Positions 41,121 through 48,235 of a stretch of 52,417 nucleotides of DNA are shown here, in pieces. The notes beneath the pieces were generated by a model. The model was not told the origin of the DNA and did not search any database. It saw nothing but the letters and a program-made list of their open reading frames with translations. The stretch is from Salinisphaera japonica YTM-1. Lineage in GTDB: Bacteria > Pseudomonadota > Gammaproteobacteria > Nevskiales > Salinisphaeraceae. The stretch is from NCBI RefSeq assembly GCF_003788585.1, contig NZ_AYKG01000019.1:1-52417 (forward strand), written 5' to 3'. A program made the translations under genes and the position numbers. Every line of letters begins with the position of its first letter. Position 1 is the first letter of the stretch.

Positions 41121-42470
41121 GTGGCCAAGCTTGTCCAATTCTGGACCGCCATACAGAACAGCTACTGGTTCATTCCCTCGGTGATGTCGCTGGGGGCGGC
41201 TCTGCTGTCGTTTTTGCTGGCCGCCGCCGACGGCTGGCTGGGTAATTCGTGGATCGATGCGGTGCCCTGGGTCTATCGCGTACAAGCCTCGGGCGCGCGC
41301 GACGTGCTGACCACGGTGGCCGGCTCGATGATCGGCGTGGCCGGGGTGACGTTCTCGATCACGATCGCTGCCCTGTCCTACACCACCACGATTCTGGGCC
41401 CCCGCCTGCTCACCAACTTCATGAGCGACAAGGGTAATCAGATTACGCTGGGCACGTTTCTGGCCACCTTCACTTATTGCCTGTTGCTGCTGCGCACGAT
41501 TCAGGCCAGCAACGACACGGGCACCACCTTCGTGCCGCATCTGTCGATCCTGTTCGCGATCATGCTGGCGATGGCCAGCCTGGCGGTGTTGATCTATTTC
41601 ATTCATCACATCGCCGAATCGCTGCATGTGTCCAACGTCATCGCCGATATCGCGGCTGATCTGGATCGGGCGATCGAGGCTTTCGATAATCGCTCGCGCG
41701 ATACCGAAGACCGCCAGCCGGCCGCGGCCCTGCCCACCGATTTCCTAGAGCGCTCGGCCCCCGTGCGGGCCACCCAGGACGGTTATATCCAGAACATGGC
41801 GCACGCCACGATCGTGAACGCCGCCTTCAAGCACGATCTGGTGGTGCGCGTAGAGCGCGTGCCGGGCGATTTCGTGGCCGAGCAACAGATTCTGGCGCGT
41901 GTGTGGCCGGCCGATGCGCTCGACAACAGCAATATAGAGGGCACGGTACAACGCGCCTATGCCATCGGCAGCCAGCGCACCAAGCCACAGGACGTGCTCT
42001 TTCTGGTCAACGAGCTGGTCGAGATCGCGGCCCGTGCCCTGTCGCCCGGCACCAACGACCCGTATACCGCCATGAGTTGCCTGGACTGGCTGGTTGCCTC
42101 GCTCAACCGCCTGGCGCGTCGGCGCATGCCCTCGTTGACCTATTTCGATGACAACGACGTGCTGCGGCTCTGGGCGCCAACGTTCGATTTCGAGGCTCTG
42201 GCCAACGCCATCTTCGATCAGCTGCGCTGCTATTTCGCCACCGACGTGAATGCGGCCGTTCACATGCTCGACCGGCTGGGCGAATGCGGCGAGTTCATAG
42301 GCCGCTCGACCGATCGCGACCTGTTGCATGCCCATGCCAAAGCGCTCGACACCGCGGCCCGGCCCAATATCCACAACCCGCGCGACGAGGCACGGCTCGA
42401 TGAAGCCGCCCGGCGTGCCGATCGCTTGTTGACACACCCCGACGAGCGCCGCGGCGCACTGCCCGCTTGA
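41121..42470 (+). CDS. DUF2254 family membrane protein
   Basis: A 449-residue inner-membrane protein. Four N-terminal membrane segments (about 13-35, 60-85, 105-125, 135-160) include VLTTVAGSMIGVAGVTFSITIAALSYTTTILGPRLLTNFM, the hallmark of DUF2254. The large soluble C-terminal part has GYIQNMAHATIVNAAFKHDLVVRVERVPGDFV and ALSPGTNDPYTAMSCLDWL. Function unknown. The GTG start at 41121 is chosen because GGAG lies 5 nt upstream; longer versions would run into the divergent macrodomain gene. Confidence 0.85.
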   Translation: MAKLVQFWTAIQNSYWFIPSVMSLGAALLSFLLAAADGWLGNSWIDAVPWVYRVQASGARDVLTTVAGSMIGVAGVTFSITIAALSYTTTILGPRLLTNFMSDKGNQITLGTFLATFTYCLLLLRTIQASNDTGTTFVPHLSILFAIMLAMASLAVLIYFIHHIAESLHVSNVIADIAADLDRAIEAFDNRSRDTEDRQPAAALPTDFLERSAPVRATQDGYIQNMAHATIVNAAFKHDLVVRVERVPGDFVAEQQILARVWPADALDNSNIEGTVQRAYAIGSQRTKPQDVLFLVNELVEIAARALSPGTNDPYTAMSCLDWLVASLNRLARRRMPSLTYFDDNDVLRLWAPTFDFEALANAIFDQLRCYFATDVNAAVHMLDRLGECGEFIGRSTDRDLLHAHAKALDTAARPNIHNPRDEARLDEAARRADRLLTHPDERRGALPA

Positions 42471-42522
42471 ACTCATCAGCCGCGGCGCCATTTCCTGTGA
42501 CACGCCTTCGTTTGTAACCGTG

Positions 42523-44664
42523 ATGTCCTCGATGAACCAGAGCCAACGCGCTGACCTGCCGGCCCCACCGATCGCCAAGAAAGCGCCCGTCGAAACCACG
42601 GTGCACGGCGTGCGCCTCATCGACGACTATGCCTGGCTGCGTGATCCCGACTGGCGCGAGGCCATGATGGACCCGAGCCGCCTGGACCCCGAGATTCGGG
42701 CGTATCTCGAAGCCGAAAACGCCTATACCGAGGCCATGATGGCCGCTACCACCGCGCTTGAGACCGAGCTGGTGGCCGAGATGCGGGCCCGCATGGCCGA
42801 GGTGGATGCCAGCGTGCCCACGCCCGACGGCGACTGGGTCTATTACGTGCGGTTTCGTGAAGGCGGCCAGCACCCGATCTTCTGTCGCGCGCCAAGGTCC
42901 GCCGACGGCAGCGCCGAGCCGGGCGAGCCGCTTACCGATGAGCAGATCCTGCTGGACGGCGACGCCGAGGCCGAAGGCCGGACTTATTTCTCGCTGGGCG
43001 CGGTCGATCACAGCCCCGACCATGCCAAGCTGGCCTTCGCCCTCGACGAGCGCGGCTCCGAGGCCTACACCATCCACGTGCGCGATATCGCGACCGGTGA
43101 CGAGATCCAGCCGCCGATCGACAACGCCACCGGCAACGCGGCCTGGTCGGCCGACAGCGCCACGCTGTTCTTCACGACCCTGGATGACAATCACCGGCCG
43201 TGCCGCGTCTGGCGCCTGGCGCTGGGCGCGCCCCAAACCGAAGCCACGCTGGTCTATGAAGAGCCCGATGCCGGTTTTTTCGTCTCGATCGGCGAGACCC
43301 AGTCGGGCGATTTTCTGCTCATCCAGGCCCATGACCACGCCACCAGCGAAACCCGTTTCATCCCGGCCGCCACGCCCGAGGCCACACCTACGCTAATCGC
43401 CGAACGGGTAACGGGCCGCGAATACAGCGTGGACGACGACAACGGCACGCATTTCGTCATCCTCACCAACGCCGGCGGCGCCGAGGATTTCCGGCTCATG
43501 CGCACGCCGGTGGGCACGCCCGCCTATGACCACTGGCAGGAAATCGTGGCCCACGAACCGGGCCGGCTGATCCTCGATCACGTGGAACTGGCCCGGTATC
43601 GCGTACGCATGGAACGCGCCGATGCCCTGCCGCGGATCATCATCACCGACAAACAGACCGACACCGATCACGCCATCGCCTTCGACGACGAGGCGTATTC
43701 GCTGGGCATGTCGGTAGGCTATGAGTACGACACCCAGACCCTGCGTTTTCTCTATAGCGCGCCGCATGTCCCCGACGAGACCTTCGACTACGACATGGCC
43801 CAGCGCACGCGCGTGCTGCGCAAGCAGCGCCAGGTGCCCAGCGGTTTCGAGCCCGATAATTACATCGTGCGCCGAATCACGGCCGATACGGCCGACGGCG
43901 AGGCCGTGCCGATTACGCTGATTCATCATCGCGACACGCCGATCGATGGCAGCGCGCCCTGTCTGCTCCACGGCTACGGCGCCTACGGCATCAGCGAGGC
44001 AGCCGCGTTCTCGTCCAGTCGTTTCTCGCTCATCGATCGCGGCTTCATCCACGCCATCGCCCATGTGCGTGGTGGCAAGGAACGCGGCTATCGCTGGTAT
44101 CTGGACGGCAAACTCGACAAGAAGCCCAATACCTTTGCCGACTATATCCGCGTGGCCGAGCATCTCTGCGAGACGGGCCTCACCGCCCCCGGCCGGATCG
44201 CGGCCTTCGGCGGCAGTGCCGGCGGCATGCTGGTGGGAGCGGTCGTCAACCAACGGCCCGATCTGTTCGGCGCAGCGATTGCCGACGTGCCGTTCGTGGA
44301 TGTCCTGAACACCATGATGGACGACACCCTGCCGCTCACCCCGCCGGAATGGCCCGAATGGGGCAACCCGCGCGACGACGCGACGGCTTTTGCCACTATC
44401 CACGGCTATTGCCCCTACCAGAACGTCACCGCCCAGGATTACCCGGCCCTGCTGGTCATCGCCGGCGTGTCCGACCCGCGCGTGACCTACTGGGAACCGG
44501 CCAAATGGACCGCCAAGCTGCGGGCCACCAAGACCGATACCAACCCGCTACTGCTCAAGACCCACATGGCCGCCGGCCATGGCGGCCTGCCCGGGCGTTT
44601 TGCCGCACTGGAGGAAATGGGGCTGATCTTTGCGTTCTTGTTAAGCCAGATCGGCGCTCGTTGA
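42523..44664 (+). CDS. ptrB: Oligopeptidase B (S9A prolyl-oligopeptidase family)
   Basis: A 713-residue serine peptidase. The beta-propeller (about 70-405) caps an alpha/beta-hydrolase domain with the nucleophile in AFGGSAGGMLVGAVVN (Ser), the acid in IAGVSDPRVTYWEPAKW (Asp) and the His in HMAAGHGGLPGRF. HVRGGKERGYRWYLDGKLDKKPNTFADYI and LLHGYGAYGISEAAAFSSSRF are family hallmarks. Oligopeptidase B cuts short peptides after Arg or Lys in the cytoplasm. ATG 42523 is used (a GTG directly before it is also possible). Ends 40 nt before the promoter of the NYN unit. Confidence 0.93.
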   Translation: MSSMNQSQRADLPAPPIAKKAPVETTVHGVRLIDDYAWLRDPDWREAMMDPSRLDPEIRAYLEAENAYTEAMMAATTALETELVAEMRARMAEVDASVPTPDGDWVYYVRFREGGQHPIFCRAPRSADGSAEPGEPLTDEQILLDGDAEAEGRTYFSLGAVDHSPDHAKLAFALDERGSEAYTIHVRDIATGDEIQPPIDNATGNAAWSADSATLFFTTLDDNHRPCRVWRLALGAPQTEATLVYEEPDAGFFVSIGETQSGDFLLIQAHDHATSETRFIPAATPEATPTLIAERVTGREYSVDDDNGTHFVILTNAGGAEDFRLMRTPVGTPAYDHWQEIVAHEPGRLILDHVELARYRVRMERADALPRIIITDKQTDTDHAIAFDDEAYSLGMSVGYEYDTQTLRFLYSAPHVPDETFDYDMAQRTRVLRKQRQVPSGFEPDNYIVRRITADTADGEAVPITLIHHRDTPIDGSAPCLLHGYGAYGISEAAAFSSSRFSLIDRGFIHAIAHVRGGKERGYRWYLDGKLDKKPNTFADYIRVAEHLCETGLTAPGRIAAFGGSAGGMLVGAVVNQRPDLFGAAIADVPFVDVLNTMMDDTLPLTPPEWPEWGNPRDDATAFATIHGYCPYQNVTAQDYPALLVIAGVSDPRVTYWEPAKWTAKLRATKTDTNPLLLKTHMAAGHGGLPGRFAALEEMGLIFAFLLSQIGAR

Positions 44665-44703
44665 TGCCCCTCGGCTCGAAGGAAACGCGTGCTTTTTTCA
44701 ACC

Positions 44704-44732
44704 TTGACCCGAATTTAGCACCTCGCTATATT
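44704..44732 (+). promoter_or_regulatory. Near-consensus sigma70 promoter in front of the NYN unit
   Basis: TTGACC (44704-44709), exactly 17 bases, then TATATT (44727-44732). This is the best promoter match I saw in the window. It would start RNA near 44739, about 8 nt before the hairpin at 44747, and it lies after the end of the oligopeptidase gene, so the hairpin downstream is not simply that gene's terminator. Confidence 0.75.
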
Positions 44733-44738
44733 TCAACC

Positions 44739-44801
44739 GTATAGCGCCCATGAGGCTTAACCGGTAGCGATATCACCGGAGCGGCCTCATGGGTTTTTTT
44801 T
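44739..44801 (+). ncRNA. Candidate structured leader or small RNA ending in an intrinsic terminator
   Basis: From the predicted start, about 63 nt run to the T-tract. The RNA would consist almost entirely of a hairpin: CCCATGAGGC (44747-44756) pairs perfectly with GCCTCATGGG (44784-44793); inside it CCGGT (44761-44765) pairs with ACCGG (44775-44779); then T8. A five-codon frame ATG-AGG-CTT-AAC-CGG-TAG begins in the 5' arm (44750-44767) without an RBS. Either a free small RNA, or an attenuating leader for the NYN gene that starts 18 nt after the T-run. I do not recognise a known riboswitch class. Confidence 0.5.
44747..44801 (+). terminator. Strong intrinsic terminator/attenuator before the NYN gene
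   Basis: A 10-bp perfect stem with an inner 5-bp stem and a run of eight T (44794-44801). Located between its own promoter and the RBS (AAGGAG 44808-44813) of the NYN gene, so read-through must be regulated or partial for the gene to be expressed from this promoter. Confidence 0.85.
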
Positions 44802-44818
44802 GGCTGGAAGGAGCGACG

Positions 44819-45508
44819 ATGAAGACCGCGATATTGATCGATGGTGGCTTCTTCGTCCGGCGTTACAGGTCGATCAAGGCACGCGTGGCGCCTGATCAGG
44901 CGATTACCGCTGACGTTATGGCAAGAGATATTTCGGCTTCTGCCTACCGATGGATCCGTAAAGCAAATCCGATTGGTCACAAACGCCGCGAGCTTTATCG
45001 TATTTTCTTTTACGACTGTGCGCCGACTCGGTACAACGCCGGCCCGCATCCGATAACCGGGGAGATCGTTCGCGTCGAAGACACGATTGATTTCGGATTC
45101 AGACAGGATCTGCACGCCAAGTTGCGACAACAACGAAAAATGGCGCTTCGTCTGGGCGAGATTCAAGCGAAGAACGGCGATTGGACGTTGACGCCCGGCG
45201 CGATCAAACAATTGCGTCGCGGCATATGCCTTGAAGATCTGGATCGGTCGGCGATGTACTACAAGGTCAAGCAGTCTGGCGTCGATATGCGTATCGGGCT
45301 GGATATCGCATCGCTGGCTCAACAACAGGCTGTCGATCAAATTATTCTAGTGGCTGGTGATTCTGACTTCGTACCAGCATCAAAAATGGCCCGACGCAAC
45401 GGCATCGATTTCATTCTCGACCCGATGTGGAATCCGATCAAACCCGATCTCAACGAGCACATCGATGGCTTGTGTTCAGTCATGCCGAACCCGGATCGAG
45501 CGCGTTGA
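44819..45508 (+). CDS. NYN-domain protein (PIN-like ribonuclease, LabA/DUF88 type)
   Basis: A 229-residue protein with the acidic site of NYN/PIN nucleases: D8 in MKTAILIDGGFFV, D66 in RIFFYDCAP, D156 and D162 in SGVDMRIGLDIASLA, and D181/D183 in IILVAGDSDFVPASKMARRNG. These fold like PIN-domain RNases and are expected to cut RNA using metal ions. The start at 44819 has an excellent RBS (AAGGAG, 5 nt spacing). An in-frame ATG at 44789, inside the hairpin and preceded by GGAG, could add 10 residues (MGFFWLEGAT), but these do not fit the fold. The gene looks less GC-rich than its neighbours, hinting at acquisition. Preceded by the promoter-hairpin-T8 leader. Confidence 0.85.
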   Translation: MKTAILIDGGFFVRRYRSIKARVAPDQAITADVMARDISASAYRWIRKANPIGHKRRELYRIFFYDCAPTRYNAGPHPITGEIVRVEDTIDFGFRQDLHAKLRQQRKMALRLGEIQAKNGDWTLTPGAIKQLRRGICLEDLDRSAMYYKVKQSGVDMRIGLDIASLAQQQAVDQIILVAGDSDFVPASKMARRNGIDFILDPMWNPIKPDLNEHIDGLCSVMPNPDRAR

Positions 45509-45617
45509 TTTGGGATTCGCCCGACCTTTGCCCGCCACTATGTTAAATCGGGGGCAAGTGGCAACGCGTATCATAAGTCAACGTTTTCAAATGTTTGACT
45601 AACAGGTCGTAGCCATC

Positions 45618-46343
45618 GTGCCGAAATCGCTCTATCGTTTTCGTCAGAAAAAACACGTGCCACGCCTGCTGGCTGGCAGCGCCGGGGTTGTCTTCGGCGC
45701 GCTGCTCGCCAGTACCGGTGCCGTAGCGTCGCCGCTCGGTGACACGCTCCAAAAACTGGCACCCAACGCCGACAAACACGTGTTGTCGATGGCCGCCGAG
45801 GCCATGCAGTGTGCGGAGTATCACGGCCAGCCGGATGCCAACACCCTGGCGGTCATTGATTATTCCAAACCCTCGACGGCGCGTCGGCTGTGGGTGTTCG
45901 ATCTGTCGAAACCGGCGCTTCTGTTTCATGAGCGGGTCGCCCACGGCAGCGCCACGGGCGACAACAAGGCCACCTTCTTTTCCAACAAGCCGGGCAGCCA
46001 TGCTTCGAGCATCGGCCTGTATCGCACGGCCAACAGTTATTACGGCAGCAAGGGCTATGCGCTGCGCCTGAAAGGCCTGGAAGACGGCGTCAATGACAAT
46101 GCTTATCGCCGGGCGATCGTGATGCACGGGGCGGATTACGCCAAGCCGTCGTTCGTCAAACGCATCGGCCGGCTGGGGCGCAGCTGGGGCTGTCCGGCGG
46201 TGCGTCCGGCAATCGTCAAACCGTTGATCAACAGTCTCAAGGGCGGTCAGTATCTGTTCGCTTATTATCCGAAACCGGACTGGATCAAGCACAGTGATTA
46301 TCTGCACTGCACGGCCAGTCAACAGGCTCAGGCCAGCCGCTGA
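45618..46343 (+). CDS. YkuD_2-type murein L,D-transpeptidase-like protein
   Basis: A 241-residue exported protein. Basic start (MPKSLYRFRQKKHV), hydrophobic segment to GAVAS (about residue 38) as a signal peptide. The catalytic domain has HGSATG, SSIGLYRTANSYYGSKGYALRLKGLEDGVNDNAYRRAIVMHGADY (His) and GRLGRSWGCPAVRP (nucleophile Cys). This is the murein L,D-transpeptidase catalytic-domain family (YkuD_2), thought to form or attach 3-3 cross-links or proteins in peptidoglycan. GTG start; no strong RBS and no later good start before the domain. Confidence 0.87.
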   Translation: MPKSLYRFRQKKHVPRLLAGSAGVVFGALLASTGAVASPLGDTLQKLAPNADKHVLSMAAEAMQCAEYHGQPDANTLAVIDYSKPSTARRLWVFDLSKPALLFHERVAHGSATGDNKATFFSNKPGSHASSIGLYRTANSYYGSKGYALRLKGLEDGVNDNAYRRAIVMHGADYAKPSFVKRIGRLGRSWGCPAVRPAIVKPLINSLKGGQYLFAYYPKPDWIKHSDYLHCTASQQAQASR

Positions 46344-46390
46344 TCGCGGCAGGCCACACGATTGCCTGAACGTGATAAATAGGAGATCCC

Positions 46391-47152
46391 ATGTCTTTGA
46401 GACTTGACGATACGGTCGCGGTCATCACGGGTGCCTCCAGCGGCATCGGCGCGGCCACGGCCCGGGCGTTGGCCGAGCGCGGTGCCCATGTGGCGCTTCT
46501 GGCCCGGCGCGCCGATCGCCTGGCTGATCTGGCCGACGAGATCACCCAGCACAACCACGGCAAGGCGGTGGCCTACTCGGTGGATGTGGCAGATGCCGAT
46601 GCCGTACGCGACGTGATGACCCGCGTCGCGGCCGATTTCGGGCGGATCGATATCCTGGTCAACGGCGCCGGGGTGGGGACATGGGCGCCCGCGCTGGAAG
46701 CCGAGCTGGCCGACTGGCAGGCCATGGTCGATGTGAACGTCTCCGGCGTATTGAACACGACGCATGCGGCCTTGGCCCATCTGGTCTCGGCCGCTGACGG
46801 GCCGCGGGGGATCGCCGATGTGGTCACGATCAGCTCGATCGCCGGCAAGCGCGTGCCGGGGCCGAACAGCAACGTCTATTCGGCGACCAAGTTCGCCGTC
46901 AACGGCTTTTCCGAGGCCCTGCGCCAGGAGCTTGGCGCCAAGCATGTCCGTATGGGCCTGATCGAGCCGGGCCTGGTCACGACCGAGATGACCACGACCG
47001 GCGAGACCTATGCCCCGGACACGACCCAACCCACGGGGCTGGGTTATCTGGCGCCCGAGGACGTGGCCGATGCCGTGGCTTACATGATCACCCGGCCGCG
47101 CCACGCGGCCGTCAACGAGATCGCGATCCGGCCGACGGAACAGTCGAACTAG
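46391..47152 (+). CDS. SDR-family oxidoreductase
   Basis: A 253-residue short-chain dehydrogenase: TGASSGIG (14-21), VNGAGVG, the catalytic Ser in TISSIAGKRVPG, YSATK with the Lys, and IEPGLVTTEM. Length and motif spacing are those of classical SDRs. Substrate unknown; the YdfG-like group (serine/3-hydroxy acid dehydrogenases) is the nearest by feel. AGGAGA 4-9 nt before the ATG gives a firm start. The stop overlaps the convergent lipoprotein hydrolase gene by the four bases CTAG. Confidence 0.9.
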   Translation: MSLRLDDTVAVITGASSGIGAATARALAERGAHVALLARRADRLADLADEITQHNHGKAVAYSVDVADADAVRDVMTRVAADFGRIDILVNGAGVGTWAPALEAELADWQAMVDVNVSGVLNTTHAALAHLVSAADGPRGIADVVTISSIAGKRVPGPNSNVYSATKFAVNGFSEALRQELGAKHVRMGLIEPGLVTTEMTTTGETYAPDTTQPTGLGYLAPEDVADAVAYMITRPRHAAVNEIAIRPTEQSN

Positions 47153-48123
47153 GGGCCATACACCTCGCCCGCGAAGCCGTCGATGGCCCGCGCGGTACGC
47201 CGCGGGGCTTCGCGGATCGGCGTATGGCCTACGTCGTCGAAGATGACCACACGGCTGTCGGCCAGGCCGGTCGCCAGCTCGTCGGTCACGCGGACATCGA
47301 AGATCCGGTCTTTCGCGCCCCAGATAATCAAGGCGGGCATCCGCAGCCCGTTCAACACCATCTGGAACGAACTGGCCGGCAGGTTGTTCTGTACGCTGAG
47401 CAGGTTGTCGAGGATCTTGCTCTGGGCATAGCGATGGGCCACGGCCTGCAGTGCGAGTGCATGCTCGATGCTGTCCGGGATGAACGGCGGTCTGGCCATG
47501 GCAAAGCTCAGCAGCCGGTCATAATCGGCGATGGACCGAACCGCCAGCGGATTCTCGCCGCGGGCGATGGCCTGCATCACGGGCGAGGGGTTGTTGCGAT
47601 ATACGCCGGCGGCGTCGATGAGCACCAGGCCGCGGGTCTTGTCCGGCTGGCCCAGCGCCCAGAGCTCGGCCACGGCCCCGCCCATCGAGTGACCCACGAG
47701 GGTGTAATCATCCAGCCCCAGCGCACGGGCGAAATCGATCAGGGTGTTGGACATACCGTCGGCCGAGGCGTTGTCATCCAACGGCGTTTCACCGTGGCCG
47801 GGCAGGTCGGGGACGATGAGATGCCAGCGGGGCGTCAGCTCTCGGGCCACCCGGTTCCAATGGTTGCGATCGCCGGTATAGCCATGCAGTAACACGAGTG
47901 TCGGTGCGGCCGCCGGCCCACCTTCGGAATACGTGACCGGCGTGTTGTCGGGCAATGTCGCGACATGCGTGGACAGGCCGGCCCAGCCGCGCTCCTGGCG
48001 CATGAAATCCGCGAGCTGGGCGGTATCCGAGCGCCCGACGCCGGCGCAGCCGGCAACGAGCGCTACGAACAGGAGCGTCAGCCCGACGGCGCCGCAGCGC
48101 CAACGGGGCATGAGTGAGTGCAT
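47149..48123 (-). CDS. Alpha/beta hydrolase lipoprotein
   Basis: A 324-residue esterase-like enzyme with a lipoprotein signal: MHSLMPRWRCGAVGLTLLFVALVAGC, lipobox LVAGC (C26). Fold motifs: LVLLHGYTGDRNHWNRV (oxyanion HG), LPGHGETPLDD, VGHSMGGAVAELWAL (nucleophile Ser), IWGAKDRIFDVR (Asp) and FDDVGHTPIREAP (His). It resembles lipase/esterases such as LipA-like or meta-cleavage product hydrolases, anchored in the envelope. Substrate unknown. The frame runs far upstream of 48123, but the lipobox fixes this start. Confidence 0.88.
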   Translation of the reverse strand: MHSLMPRWRCGAVGLTLLFVALVAGCAGVGRSDTAQLADFMRQERGWAGLSTHVATLPDNTPVTYSEGGPAAAPTLVLLHGYTGDRNHWNRVARELTPRWHLIVPDLPGHGETPLDDNASADGMSNTLIDFARALGLDDYTLVGHSMGGAVAELWALGQPDKTRGLVLIDAAGVYRNNPSPVMQAIARGENPLAVRSIADYDRLLSFAMARPPFIPDSIEHALALQAVAHRYAQSKILDNLLSVQNNLPASSFQMVLNGLRMPALIIWGAKDRIFDVRVTDELATGLADSRVVIFDDVGHTPIREAPRRTARAIDGFAGEVYGP

Positions 48124-48235
48124 GGCGCGGTCTCGTCGGAATAACCCCCGAGTATGGCGTCGTTTCGTCAAGGTGCCGATACGACATTCGGCGCCGCCGC
48201 ACAGACCGCGCCGGCTGTTTCTTGGGCCACGCGCG

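Noticed and set aside
44653-44697. Terminator for the oligopeptidase gene (GC..CGTT / AACG..GC then T6)
   Set aside because: The stem has only 4+2 pairs with an internal loop and overlaps the stop codon; too weak to list as a feature.
44750-44767. Five-codon leader peptide M-R-L-N-R before the NYN gene
   Set aside because: No Shine-Dalgarno precedes it and the codons show no amino acid bias expected of classical attenuation; probably chance, though kept in mind in the leader entry.
44739-44801. Known type III toxin-antitoxin locus
   Set aside because: No tandem repeats are present in the RNA and the protein is NYN-type, not the ToxN/CptN/TenpN fold; only the layout is similar.
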